DNA of 64,000 nt from Herbaspirillum rhizosphaerae_A (GTDB lineage Bacteria > Pseudomonadota > Gammaproteobacteria > Burkholderiales > Burkholderiaceae_D). Under the pieces are notes generated by a model, which was not told where the DNA came from, did no database searches, and saw only the letters and a list, made by a program, of their open reading frames with translations. The position numbers and the translations under genes were made by a program. This document shows positions 7,933-17,165 of the stretch, in pieces; the first letter of the stretch is position 1, and every line of letters starts with the position of its first letter. Location: assembly GCF_046025915.1 (NCBI RefSeq), contig NZ_JAQQFR010000001.1:310001-374000 (forward strand), in the 5' to 3' direction.

Positions 7933-8843
7933 CGCGATCTCTACGATCTTTGCCACCGCGACCACTGTCGGCAGAGGCCTCCCCCGCAGACACGCTCGCC
8001 AGAAAACACGCGCGCGAACAAAAAGACGCCTTGGTTCGCGGCGTGGTGTCAATACAGGACATGCGGGAGGCAATCAAGCATGCCAGTCGCAATCTGCCGG
8101 CCATTTCTGCGGTACCGCGCATCGGCGTGCCGAAGTCTGCAGACTTCGTGCAGCGTACAGCGGAGGGACTGCCATTCATCATCACCGGACTCGTCGGCAA
8201 ATGGCCGTTGTCTTCTCTGACGCCGCAAACGCTGCGCGACAGATTTGGCGGGCTACATGTGCGAGCAAGAACCGGTGACTACATCAATACTGCTTTCGCA
8301 CCCGACCGGGCAATGCAGGACATGTCTCTGCTGGCGTATCTTGATCTGGTTCTTGATCTAGCTACCGACAGCGTGCAGGACTTGCCGCCTTATGTCGGCA
8401 ATCTGGAAATGCGCGAATTGAATACGCTCTGCCACTGGCCCGGCTATTTCAAAAAGATGGGACCACCGCGCTTCTGGCTCGGCCCGTCGGGAACGGTGAC
8501 GCCGTTGCATTGCGACTATGACGATAATATTTTTGCGCAGATCTGGGGTAGCAAACGGATCTTCCTGTCGCCCCCACATCACGATGAATTCCTCTACCCG
8601 TGCGAAGCAAACGCTATCTTGTTCGGCTCGCCCTTCAACCCCGAGGCACCGGACTACGATCAATTTCCGCTGGCTCGCCAGGCCAGCATGATTGAATGCA
8701 TCATGCAGCCGGGCGAGTTGTTGTATTTACCTGCAGGCTGGTATCACCAGGTGCGCGCACTGAGTTTTTCCTTGTCTGCCAATCGCTGGGCCAGAGGCTT
8801 GCCGTTGGTGTTGAAGGACGACGCTACGCTGAAAGTTGTTTAG
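7929..8843 (+). CDS. Cupin-like (JmjC-type) Fe(II)/2-oxoglutarate oxygenase family protein
   Basis: A 304-residue protein of the cupin_8/JmjC-like group. The core holds the metal pair His-Cys-Asp (LHCDYDDN) and a later His in AGWYHQV, with GSKRIFLSPP and PGELLYLPAGW between, as in FIH-like hydroxylases. The N-terminal 60 residues are basic and less conserved. Relatives hydroxylate protein side chains or are uncharacterised; the substrate here is unknown. Translation is coupled to the Na/Pi transporter by an ATGA overlap, so the two products may act together. It converges with the MFS gene ending at 8871. Confidence 0.8.
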   Translation: MTRSLRSLPPRPLSAEASPADTLARKHAREQKDALVRGVVSIQDMREAIKHASRNLPAISAVPRIGVPKSADFVQRTAEGLPFIITGLVGKWPLSSLTPQTLRDRFGGLHVRARTGDYINTAFAPDRAMQDMSLLAYLDLVLDLATDSVQDLPPYVGNLEMRELNTLCHWPGYFKKMGPPRFWLGPSGTVTPLHCDYDDNIFAQIWGSKRIFLSPPHHDEFLYPCEANAILFGSPFNPEAPDYDQFPLARQASMIECIMQPGELLYLPAGWYHQVRALSFSLSANRWARGLPLVLKDDATLKVV

Positions 8844-8870
8844 ATTGACGCGCACCGCTGCTCACGTGGT

Positions 8871-10139
8871 TCATGCGCTTGCGTCGTGATCCTCCGCCTT
8901 CCAGGTGAATGCAATCATCAAAGCCGCCACACCTGCCGCCAGCAAAAAGGTGAACGCCAAAGTGAAAGAGCCTTTGCCAAAACCCACCAGCATGCCGATA
9001 ACGACCGGTGCAATACCGGCTGCGACCTGGCCGCCGAAGTTGATGATGCCTGAGGCGGTGCCGACGGATTCATCGGGCAAGTGTTTCAGCGGGATCGCAA
9101 ACACTGTGCCATACACCGCCGTGTAGCCGACCAGACTCAATGTCCAGAACGTCAGCAACACCGGCAAGGATGTCGCCACCGCCATCAGCGCGAGAAAGAT
9201 CACGACCATCGCGGCGCCGACCATCATGAACAACCGGTCGCGCCCCTGCCCTGCTTTATCCAGCAGCCAACCAACGACATTGAGCGAGGCAAACGCAACC
9301 AGATAAGGAATGGCGGACGCCGCACCCACGTGCACGATATCGATGTCGCGCGTCTTCATCAGGAATGTCGGCATCCAGGAGATCAGGCCAACGTAGACGA
9401 TATTGCTGAAGAAGAAGATGACCATAGTTTTCTTCAACATCATTTTGCGAAACAAGGTGCGGAATAATCCCTTGGGACGTTCGCCGCGTACGCGTGCCGG
9501 CGAATCCTTCACGGCGAACCAGAGCACCACGGCCACGACGACACCGATCAGACCGAACGCATGGTAAGCAAAGCGCCAGCCATAAGCATGAATCAATGCG
9601 GCTATCGCCCCGGTACCCACAGCGCTGCCGAGAAAAGAAGCGCCGATGATGAGCGACTTGGCGCGGGCCCGCTCTTTCTTCGGAAAAGCTTCAGCAATCG
9701 TCACAGTACTGGCCGGTGCAAACCCACCTTCGCCGATACCGAACAGAACACGGATCAGGATCAGACCGAATAATGACCCCGCCACGCCGGTCAGACTGGT
9801 GAACACCGACCAACAGGCCACACAGAAGACCAGCACCTTGCGCGAACCGAAGCGATCCGCCAGCCAGCCCGCTGCCAGTTGCATCAGTGCATAGCTGACG
9901 TAGAACGATCCGAGCACCATGCCAGCCGCCTGTGCGTCGAGCGCGAATTCCTTGGTGATGGGGATGATGGAAATGCTCATCGCCATACGATCCGCATTGG
10001 CCAGTATCCATGAAAACAATAACGTGACGAGCACGAAGATTTTTTGCCGGCGACCATACAGCGCGGTTGCCGATTGCGCCAACGATCCTGCCGGCGAGAC
10101 CGGCATGGAAGAGACAGACAGATCGGAAAGTTGAGACAT
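8871..10139 (-). CDS. MFS transporter, anion:cation symporter (ACS)-like
   Basis: A 422-residue, twelve-segment inner-membrane transporter. After TM1 comes NADRMAMSISI and later QLAAGWLADRFGSRKVL, GIGEGGFAPAS and a large central loop, all typical of ACS-type importers of carboxylates and sugar acids (phthalate, hexuronate, galactonate). The start at 10139 is chosen because AGGAA lies shortly upstream; the frame opens at 10154. It is the last gene of a minus-strand group with the MmgE/PrpD and M20 genes, 170 bp downstream of the former, and so probably imports the compound those enzymes process. The substrate is not identifiable from sequence. Confidence 0.85.
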   Translation of the reverse strand: MSQLSDLSVSSMPVSPAGSLAQSATALYGRRQKIFVLVTLLFSWILANADRMAMSISIIPITKEFALDAQAAGMVLGSFYVSYALMQLAAGWLADRFGSRKVLVFCVACWSVFTSLTGVAGSLFGLILIRVLFGIGEGGFAPASTVTIAEAFPKKERARAKSLIIGASFLGSAVGTGAIAALIHAYGWRFAYHAFGLIGVVVAVVLWFAVKDSPARVRGERPKGLFRTLFRKMMLKKTMVIFFFSNIVYVGLISWMPTFLMKTRDIDIVHVGAASAIPYLVAFASLNVVGWLLDKAGQGRDRLFMMVGAAMVVIFLALMAVATSLPVLLTFWTLSLVGYTAVYGTVFAIPLKHLPDESVGTASGIINFGGQVAAGIAPVVIGMLVGFGKGSFTLAFTFLLAAGVAALMIAFTWKAEDHDASA

Positions 10140-10309
10140 TTCGGTTCCTGACAAAGATCGATATTGAAATATCCCATCGCCACAATATGGTCGATGGAGA
10201 TGCCCTTACACCTTACATTCCGACCTGCATCGTCACGCTGCGAACACAATGTTCGCAAGATATATGCCTGACCGGTTTTCTTGCCGCAGATGTTCTTGCC
10301 GCGAACCTG

Positions 10310-11674
10310 CTACGCCCGCATGGCCGCAACCACATCCTGCAATGACGCCAGACGAGAGAAATTTCTCAGCTTCTCAAACAACGCCGCAGCGTTCCGGCCC
10401 GTCACATTGCCGTTGGCGCAATCCATGAACTTGTCGCGTTGCTGTGCCGGACTGAGCGGATTCTGCGGACATCCTTTCGGATAGACGGCGCGATGCTCGA
10501 TGACGCTGCCCTCCGCAAACGTAATGCGTGCCAGACAATCGCCGCCCCACGGCAAGGAAGCGGCCTCGGGCAAGGTTTCGCGCACGTGCATGTGTACCAG
10601 CGGCAGGAGTCTTGCAACCTCGGCGTCAGCAAGGGCCGGCTCAGCAAAATGATGCATGCGCGGTACGCCGTGCACCAGGGTCACGGCGGCGCAATAGTTC
10701 ATGCTGAAACGCGCCTCCATGGCGTTGCCGGGTTTCTGATAGCGCAGGTTGGCGATCATGAATTCCGGCAGATGAATATCGATGGCGGCGATCTGCGACA
10801 GGTCGATACGGTGCCTAGCAGACAGTGCCAGCATCGCATCGATGCCGAGGTGCGAAGACATGCAAGACGGATACAGCTTCGCTACCAGGCCGTACTCGTC
10901 AATGGCGAGCGGTGCATCCGGGAACAGCCGTGGTGCAAAAACGCCGACATTGCCGCTGCCTGCATACAGTTCTTCGAACGACCATTTCCCTTGCAAGGTG
11001 TTTTCAACACCCACCACGCCGCTGGCGGCCAGCTGTGCTGCCAGCACGCCATGCATGGCGGCAAATCCGGCGTGCATCGGTTTCACCATCGAGCCGAACT
11101 GGCGCTTGCTGCCGCCGGCAAGACTGGAACCGATGCTGATGGCATTGAGCACGCCCGCTTCATCGAGGCGCATCAGCACCGCGCATGCCGCCGCCGCGCC
11201 AATTGCACCGATGGTGGATGTGGCGTGCCAGCCTGACTCATAGTGAGAAGGATTGACCAGCTTGCCGATCTGGGCTTCCACTTCCAGCCCCGCGATGTAA
11301 GCATCCACAATGGCGTCGGTACTTGCATCGATTTCTTCGGCCAGCGCAAACAAGGCGGGCACCAGTACCGCGCTGGCATGCGTCACCGGCGGGAAGAAGT
11401 TGTCATCAAAATCGAGCGCATGCGCGGCGCATCCGTTGATCAGCGCAGCCCATGGCGCCGTCACGGAGACGGCATGCGTCACGGCGCTCGACTTGCCGCC
11501 GGCACCGGTGCTGCGAACGATCTTGCCGGCGCCGGTCACGGCCGGATCATGGCGCCCGCCCAGCAGACAGCCGACGACATCGGCAATGGCTGCTTCCGCG
11601 CGCTCGATGGCGGACTCTGGAAATACTTTGTGGTCATCGGCGCACCACGCCGCCAGAATACGGCTTAGATCCAT
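10310..11674 (-). CDS. MmgE/PrpD family protein
   Basis: A 454-residue cytoplasmic protein of the MmgE/PrpD family, which includes 2-methylcitrate dehydratase, iminodisuccinate epimerase and cis-aconitate decarboxylase. Family landmarks include DFDDNFFPPVTHASAVLVPAL, the GSSLAGGSKRQFGSMVKPMHAGFAA lid segment, and KLYPSCMSSH in the middle. It begins inside the 3' end of the M20 gene (10-bp overlap), with GGAG upstream of its ATG. No prpB, prpC or acnD neighbour is present, so it is unlikely to be propionate-specific; an epimerase or dehydratase in catabolism of an N-acyl or amino-dicarboxylate compound is a better guess. Confidence 0.88.
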   Translation of the reverse strand: MDLSRILAAWCADDHKVFPESAIERAEAAIADVVGCLLGGRHDPAVTGAGKIVRSTGAGGKSSAVTHAVSVTAPWAALINGCAAHALDFDDNFFPPVTHASAVLVPALFALAEEIDASTDAIVDAYIAGLEVEAQIGKLVNPSHYESGWHATSTIGAIGAAAACAVLMRLDEAGVLNAISIGSSLAGGSKRQFGSMVKPMHAGFAAMHGVLAAQLAASGVVGVENTLQGKWSFEELYAGSGNVGVFAPRLFPDAPLAIDEYGLVAKLYPSCMSSHLGIDAMLALSARHRIDLSQIAAIDIHLPEFMIANLRYQKPGNAMEARFSMNYCAAVTLVHGVPRMHHFAEPALADAEVARLLPLVHMHVRETLPEAASLPWGGDCLARITFAEGSVIEHRAVYPKGCPQNPLSPAQQRDKFMDCANGNVTGRNAAALFEKLRNFSRLASLQDVVAAMRA

Positions 11675-12900
11675 GATGCCGCTCCTTGCGCTTGTCTGAG
11701 GCGCGGCGCACCGTGCACGCTGGTTGCTTTAACGTAGTCGTCGAAGAACGCTTCACAGCGGGCAAGCTGCTCCAGAGTGACGAACTCATTGGGCTTGTGT
11801 GCGTGAGCGATATCGCCGGGGCCGCAGATCACGGCGGGAATTCCTGCGGTGCTGAACAAACCGGCTTCGGTGCCAAAACCGACCTTGTGTGCGCGGTCGG
11901 CGCCGAGTATGCGGATGACGCGCTGCACCAGTACGTCCGAAGGCGCGGCATTAAGACCGGGATAGGACGACAAGATCTCAAATTGGACCCGACCGTCATT
12001 GCTACCCGACTTCATGCGGGGCAGCATGACCTGCTCCGCATAGGCTTGCAGTTCGCCGAAAACCAGCTCGGGATCGACACCCGGCAGGAAACGATGCTCA
12101 AAAACGAATTCACAAGAGGCGGGAATCGTATTGATCACGGTACCTCCCTGCACCACTGTCGTGACGATGGTCGAGTAAGGCACATCGAAGTCCGTATCGA
12201 CTGCTTCCTTGTCGCGAATCCGTTCGGCGATCTGGCGGATCTTGACGATCAGCTCGGCACTGAAATCGACGGCGTTGATCGCCAGATGCGGCGATGAAGA
12301 ATGTGCCGAATGGCCATGTACCGTGCAGCGATACGCCCGCTTGCCCTTGTGCGCCATGACCGCTTGCATCATCGTTGGTTCGCCGACGACGCAAGCCGTC
12401 GGGGCAATGCCGTTAGCGTGTAAATCGTCCAGCAAACCCCGCACGCCAAGACAACCGAGTTCTTCATCGTAAGAGAACGAAAAATGAATCGGTGTATGTA
12501 GTTCCGCCACAGAAAAACGCGCCAATCGCGACAGGCAGACAGCGATGAAACCTTTCATGTCGCAGGTGCCCCGCCCATAAATACGAGCGCCAATGGTGGT
12601 CGCGACAAAAGGATCGGTATCCCATTGCTGGCCGTCGACCGGCACCACATCGGTATGACCCGAGAAGACGGTACCGAACGACGGGCCGTCGCCGAAGGTC
12701 GCAAACAGATTGGCTTTCTTTTTGCTGCTGTCATAGGTCAGCCGTACCTTGGCCCCCAGTCCTTGCAGGTAGTCGCGTGCCCATTCGATCAGACCGAGAT
12801 TGGATTCGCGGCTGACGGTATTGAAGCCGATCAGTTTTGACAGCATGAGCAGTGTGTCGGCGGAAGGAACGTCCGGCACGATCAATGGTGTGTTGTGCAT
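11665..12900 (-). CDS. M20 family deacylase (ArgE/acetylornithine deacetylase-like)
   Basis: A 411-residue zinc amidohydrolase of the ArgE/DapE/CPG2 group. Metal and catalytic motifs are visible: SGHTDVVPVDGQQWDTDPF (His and catalytic Asp), GRGTCDMKGF (bridging Asp), SYDEELGCLG (general base Glu-Glu), and GPGDIAHAHKPNEF (C-terminal His). It should remove an acyl group from an N-acyl amino acid. A TTG start at 12912 is possible, but ATG at 12900 is preferred. It heads an operon with the MmgE/PrpD and MFS genes, so a catabolic role on an imported N-acylated substrate is more likely than arginine biosynthesis. The divergent MocR gene is the probable regulator. Confidence 0.85.
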   Translation of the reverse strand: MHNTPLIVPDVPSADTLLMLSKLIGFNTVSRESNLGLIEWARDYLQGLGAKVRLTYDSSKKKANLFATFGDGPSFGTVFSGHTDVVPVDGQQWDTDPFVATTIGARIYGRGTCDMKGFIAVCLSRLARFSVAELHTPIHFSFSYDEELGCLGVRGLLDDLHANGIAPTACVVGEPTMMQAVMAHKGKRAYRCTVHGHSAHSSSPHLAINAVDFSAELIVKIRQIAERIRDKEAVDTDFDVPYSTIVTTVVQGGTVINTIPASCEFVFEHRFLPGVDPELVFGELQAYAEQVMLPRMKSGSNDGRVQFEILSSYPGLNAAPSDVLVQRVIRILGADRAHKVGFGTEAGLFSTAGIPAVICGPGDIAHAHKPNEFVTLEQLARCEAFFDDYVKATSVHGAPRLRQAQGAASWI

Positions 12901-12952
12901 TTTTTCAGTCAAATTCCATCAAAATAAGCACCTGGATTCCCCCGCCGGGCCA

Positions 12953-12971
12953 TGACAGATTTCTGACAGAT
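12953..12971. promoter_or_regulatory. Direct repeat, possible MocR binding site
   Basis: TGACAGAT occurs at 12953-12960 and again at 12964-12971, an 11-bp period (about one helical turn), followed by a partial third copy (GGCAGACA). It lies in the divergent region between the M20 operon and the MocR gene. MocR regulators commonly bind direct repeats. Confidence 0.45.
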
Positions 12972-13151
12972 GGCAGACAATCACGCGCCAATCCCGTCTC
13001 CATGAAAACGGCAGATTTTCGTATCCGCGATGCAGATGATTCATTAGAATGACCCCATGGTAGTGAGGCTTGCCGCGCAGAGCGATATACAGACAATGAT
13101 TAACTTCGCGACGCTGTGGCGGTGATGGAGCAGTACAGATTGGGGAGGCAT

Positions 13152-14549
13152 ATGGCACTGATACAGCTATCCAGCGAATCGAAGATTTCTCTGGTGGAAC
13201 AGATCGTCGAGCAACTTAAAAAACTCGTCGACAAGGGTTCGCTGCGCGCCGGCACCAAGGCCGCGTCGATACGCCTGTTTGCCCGCCAGCACATGGTGAG
13301 CGTGCATACCGTGGCGGAAGCGTATGAGCGGCTGGTGGCGCAGGGATATTTTGAGTCGCGTCCACGCAGCGGGTTCTTCATCCGGCGTCCCCATACCTTG
13401 CATGAGAAGCGCAATCCCACCGAAAAATTTGCCAAGGCCTTCGACCATCTGTGGCAGTTGCGTTCTCACCTGACCAATGAAGACGGGTTTTTGAACGTGA
13501 CTTCCGGCAAGCTGCCTTCCGAGTGGATGGACACCGACATGATCAAGGCTAGTCTGAAATCGGTCGCTGCGAAGATCGACTCCGGCCTGCTGCAATATGG
13601 CGACCCTTACGGTTATCTACCTTTGCGCGTGCTGCTGCAATCACGGCTGAGCGATCTGGGAATTCATTCGCAACTCGATCAGATGCTGTTGACCACCGGC
13701 GCTTCGCAGGCCGTCGATCTGATCATCCGCTACCTGCTGCGGCAAGGCGATAAAGTGATGGTGGACGATCCCGGCTATTTCAACCTGTTCAGCAATCTGC
13801 AGATGCAGGGAATCGAACCTTTGCCGGTGCGGCGTAATCACGACGGCCCCGACCTGGATATGGTGGAGAAGCTTGCGCAGCAACATCGGCCTTCGGTCAT
13901 GTTCACGCAGTCGGTATTGCAGACGCCGACGGGTTCGACGATCTCCGCCGGTAATGCGCATCGCTTGCTGCGCCTGTCCGAGCAATATGATTTCCGCATT
14001 GTCGAGAACGATACCTACGCTGACATGCTGTCGGAACCGATGCCGCGCATTGCGACGCTGGATCAGTTGTCGCGCGTGTTTTATGTCGGCAGCTTTTCCA
14101 AGACACTGTCGGTATCGGCGCGGGTCGGCTTTGTTGCCGCACCGGCCAATGCGATCAGAGACATGGCCAACATGAAGATGATTACCAGCATCACGAGTTC
14201 GCAGTTGGCGGAGAAATTCGTCTTCCACGCGCTCACCGAAGGCTTGTACCGGCGTTCGGCGGAACGTCTGCGTGCACGTCTTTCCACCAGCATGATAGAG
14301 ACCTGCGAGATGCTGCGCCCGCTGGGGTTTCAGCTGTTCTGCCAGCCGCTGGGTGGGAAATTCGTCTGGGTGCGCCATCCCAATTTCGAAAGCTCATCCG
14401 ACATCTGGAAGCTGGCGGCCGAGGCCGGCATCGTCATTGCGCCGGGCAAGGTCTTTCGCAACAGCATGCAGGAAACGCCTTGGTTCCGGCTCAATGTCTG
14501 CTATGGCACCGAGCCGGTGCTGGTCAAATTTTTGAAATCCATTTGCTGA
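13152..14549 (+). CDS. MocR-family transcriptional regulator (GntR wHTH + PLP aminotransferase fold)
   Basis: A 465-residue regulator. Residues about 1-75 are a GntR winged helix (LVEQIVEQLKKLVDKG, RLFARQHMVSVHTVAEAYERL, and GYFESRPRSGFFI). The rest is an aminotransferase-like domain with the PLP lysine in SFSKTLSVSARVGF. The start at 13152 has GGGGAGG four bases upstream; the frame opens at 13116. It is divergent from the M20/MmgE-PrpD/MFS operon and is its likely regulator, with the TGACAGAT repeats between them. Relatives such as PdxR, GabR and TauR sense PLP adducts of amines or amino acids, which hints that the operon substrate contains an amino group. Confidence 0.9.
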   Translation: MALIQLSSESKISLVEQIVEQLKKLVDKGSLRAGTKAASIRLFARQHMVSVHTVAEAYERLVAQGYFESRPRSGFFIRRPHTLHEKRNPTEKFAKAFDHLWQLRSHLTNEDGFLNVTSGKLPSEWMDTDMIKASLKSVAAKIDSGLLQYGDPYGYLPLRVLLQSRLSDLGIHSQLDQMLLTTGASQAVDLIIRYLLRQGDKVMVDDPGYFNLFSNLQMQGIEPLPVRRNHDGPDLDMVEKLAQQHRPSVMFTQSVLQTPTGSTISAGNAHRLLRLSEQYDFRIVENDTYADMLSEPMPRIATLDQLSRVFYVGSFSKTLSVSARVGFVAAPANAIRDMANMKMITSITSSQLAEKFVFHALTEGLYRRSAERLRARLSTSMIETCEMLRPLGFQLFCQPLGGKFVWVRHPNFESSSDIWKLAAEAGIVIAPGKVFRNSMQETPWFRLNVCYGTEPVLVKFLKSIC

Positions 14550-14582
14550 GCGGACGTTTTAGATTGTGTCGTTGATGCTGCA

Positions 14583-16472
14583 TCAACTCTGCTGAATAGC
14601 AAGCATGGCAGGACGGCGGTCCGGCAGCGTCTTCATGGATGGCGCCCGCACGGGGGCAATCGTGGCTTCCTCCGGTTCGCTGTCCAGCTTGAACGACGCC
14701 ACCAGTTGGTTGAGTCTGGCAGCTTCTTGCTTGAGCGTGATGGATGCCGCTGCGGCCTGTTCGACCAGCGCTGCGTTTTGCTGTGTGGAGTGATCCATCT
14801 CCGCGACCGCAAGATTGATCTGTCCGATGCCCTGGCTTTGCTCGCGCATCGATACGTTGATCTCGTTGACAATGTCGGCTACCCGTTGAATGCCGTCGAC
14901 GATTTCCACCATGTTGCGGCCGGCTTCCTGCACGCGCGCACTGCCTGATCTGACGCTGGCTTCGGAGACCGTGATCAGGCTCTTGATTTCCTTGGCGGCG
15001 GCGGCACTGCGCTGGGCAAGATTGCGTACTTCGCTGGCAACCACCGCAAAGCCTCGGCCGTTCTCGCCGGCACGGGCGGCTTCCACGGAGGCGTTGAGTG
15101 CGAGGATGTTGGTCTGAAAAGCGATGCCGTCAATCACGCTGATGATATTGACGATATTGGCCGAAGACCTGGCAATGTCGTTCATGGTGGCCACCACGCC
15201 GGCCATCACCTCATGCCCGGTAAGTGCGCTCTCGCTGGCAGCCTTGGCGAGCCGGGCGACCTGCGTGGATGCTTCCGCGGATTGATCGACGGAGCCGGTC
15301 AGCTGCTCCAGCGATGCCGATGTTTCCTGCAAGTTTCCAGCCGCCATTTCGGTACGGTATGAAAGATCGCGGTTGCCGGATTCAATGTCGCTGGTCGCCA
15401 TCGATACCGATTCGCTGCCGTCACGAATCTGCTTCAGCACATCCGCAATCTTTTCGACAAAGGTATTGAATGAGGTGGCGATCTGAGCGACCTCGTCGTG
15501 GCCGACGACCGGCAGGCGACGCGTCAGATCGCCGGTGCCGGAGCCGATTTCATCCATGGCATCGCGCGCTTCCGACAGCCGGCGAAATGAGCGGGCGGTC
15601 AACACACTGCTCAGCAAGGTCGCCAACGCCGCCAGCAGCACCAGCGCAATGACGGATGCATTCAGTACGCTGCGCATGCCTGCGGTCGCCTCATGCCGGT
15701 CAAGGGAGACGATCAGCACCCAGTCGGTGCCGGGGATGGACTTGGCGCGCAACAGTTTGGCTGCACCATCGACGTCGGCCTCCATTACATCGGCGTTGGT
15801 CGCCATTGATTTGAGCGCATCCGGCGTGAGCGAGGTCAGCCATTCGGTAGCCGGCTTGAGCAAGAGCTTTTCATCAGGATGTGCGATGACGGTGCCTTCT
15901 TTGTCGACGACAAAGCCGATACTTGATGGCGTGGGATGGATCGCCGCAATGACATCGCGCACTTTTTCCAACGACACGCCGCCGGCGACCACTCCTTCCA
16001 CCTTGCCGTTACGCAGCACCGGCGCGGTGAAGGAGACCAGCACGACACCCGTCGCGGATCGATATGGCTTGGTGATGAGCGAAGTCTTTTCGCGGATGCT
16101 TTCTTTGTACCAGGGACGCGTGGTGGGATCGTAGTCGGCCGGCAAACCCAGCGTTGACGAAATGAAAGACTTGTCTTGCCAGCCGGCTGTGGTGAGCGAA
16201 AAGCCACCTGATTTCAGGAGGCTTTGGACGATGGCGCGCGGGTCGCCGGAATCGACTTCGGCGGCGGTCGCAGCGACGGCCACCGCCTTGGCGTTGCTCC
16301 ATTCCGCGACCGCCAGTGCATTGGCGCTGGTGAGGGACTCCAGATGATGGCGAATGGTGTCCAGATTGTCGGCGCGCACCAGCGCGTAGATGACGCCGCT
16401 TGTCAACGCCAGCGAAAAGATGACGGTGCCTGCAGCAATAAGAAGAATTTTGGTACGGATAGAAGAAATCAT
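14583..16472 (-). CDS. Methyl-accepting chemotaxis protein with periplasmic double-Cache domain
   Basis: A 629-residue chemoreceptor. One TM helix lies at about residues 9-30, then a roughly 240-residue periplasmic part with the dCache_1 pattern (GWQDKSFIS, TRPWYKESI, VSFTAPVLRNGKVEGVVAGGVSLE). A second TM helix follows at about 275-298, then a HAMP region (RRLSEARDAMDEIGSGTGDLTRRLP) and a signalling hairpin with the tip RAGENGRGFAVVASEVRNLAQRS. dCache receptors usually bind amino acids, amines or organic acids. There is no C-terminal NWETF-type tether. It converges with the MocR gene; the ligand is unknown. Confidence 0.95.
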   Translation of the reverse strand: MISSIRTKILLIAAGTVIFSLALTSGVIYALVRADNLDTIRHHLESLTSANALAVAEWSNAKAVAVAATAAEVDSGDPRAIVQSLLKSGGFSLTTAGWQDKSFISSTLGLPADYDPTTRPWYKESIREKTSLITKPYRSATGVVLVSFTAPVLRNGKVEGVVAGGVSLEKVRDVIAAIHPTPSSIGFVVDKEGTVIAHPDEKLLLKPATEWLTSLTPDALKSMATNADVMEADVDGAAKLLRAKSIPGTDWVLIVSLDRHEATAGMRSVLNASVIALVLLAALATLLSSVLTARSFRRLSEARDAMDEIGSGTGDLTRRLPVVGHDEVAQIATSFNTFVEKIADVLKQIRDGSESVSMATSDIESGNRDLSYRTEMAAGNLQETSASLEQLTGSVDQSAEASTQVARLAKAASESALTGHEVMAGVVATMNDIARSSANIVNIISVIDGIAFQTNILALNASVEAARAGENGRGFAVVASEVRNLAQRSAAAAKEIKSLITVSEASVRSGSARVQEAGRNMVEIVDGIQRVADIVNEINVSMREQSQGIGQINLAVAEMDHSTQQNAALVEQAAAASITLKQEAARLNQLVASFKLDSEPEEATIAPVRAPSMKTLPDRRPAMLAIQQS

Positions 16473-16812
16473 GTCTGGCTCCCGCTCGACTGTCGCGACG
16501 GTGTCGCGATCTGAAAAAACTGACGACGGCGTCTTGCGACTACAAGTCCGTATGAACAGTCCCGTTACACGGTCTTGTTCATTGAGTCGATGATAGCCAC
16601 TACAGAAGGTAGGAGCGATGGACAGACCGTGCTTCTCTTTTTGCCGCTGTACTGCTGATCGGGCATGACAGAAATGCTTGCTGGAAATAACTTCTCTTGC
16701 CGTTGACCGGGGATCTGAACCGGGATCGCGGTAGAGGTAGAGCCGGGCCGCAGGCGCGCCCGATCGTTGAACGGATACCCGTACTAACGCTCGCCTGCGC
16801 GCGGCGGCTTAG
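16473..16812. other. Intergenic region, nothing recognised
   Basis: About 340 bases between a chemoreceptor start and the end of the SDR operon. I see no convincing reading frame, RNA gene or clear terminator. The receptor promoter must lie in the left part. Confidence 0.4.
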
Positions 16813-17124
16813 TCAACGATGTGAATCAACAACGTGAAACGTGGACGACACCGTCCACGTCACCGTACGCTGATCAATCAAGGTGTGAACCGCACTGTCA
16901 TGCAGCTCGTCCATCAAGCTGTGCATGGCTGACGTGGCATCATCGACGGATGCCCAGATCAACATGTCGACAATCACGCCATCGTCACGCTGTGCGATCC
17001 GGCGCGAGCGAAAGCCGGACTGTTTTTTTAGCCAGACATCCACATCGGCATTGCCCGCCACGAACTCTTCACATGTCCGCCCTTTGGTCAGCCGGAAAGT
17101 TGTAATTTCAATTGCTTCGGTCAT
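16813..17124 (-). CDS. Small ABM-like (dimeric alpha/beta barrel) protein
   Basis: A 103-residue soluble protein. The pattern (EITTFRLTKGRTCEEFVAGNADVDVWLKKQSGFRSRRIAQRDDGVIVDMLIWAS) with a later helix resembles antibiotic-biosynthesis-monooxygenase or NIPSNAP-type dimeric alpha-beta-barrel proteins. The start at 17124 has GAGGAG ten bases upstream; the frame opens at 17169. It is the third gene of the SDR-VOC group, 41 bp after the VOC gene. It is likely a small enzyme or accessory acting on the same substrate. The family is a moderate-confidence call and there is no direct evidence for catalysis. Confidence 0.65.
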   Translation of the reverse strand: MTEAIEITTFRLTKGRTCEEFVAGNADVDVWLKKQSGFRSRRIAQRDDGVIVDMLIWASVDDATSAMHSLMDELHDSAVHTLIDQRTVTWTVSSTFHVVDSHR

Positions 17125-17165
17125 GACGCCATTTCTCCTCGCTTGATTGCGATCCTTATCCGTTT

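Noticed and set aside
10310..11674. Naming the MmgE/PrpD gene prpD (2-methylcitrate dehydratase)
   Set aside because: No prpB, prpC or acnD neighbours; the partner genes point to another pathway.
14571..14587. GTTGATG/CATCAAC hairpin between convergent genes as a terminator
   Set aside because: The stem is short, runs into the chemoreceptor stop codon and has no T-run.
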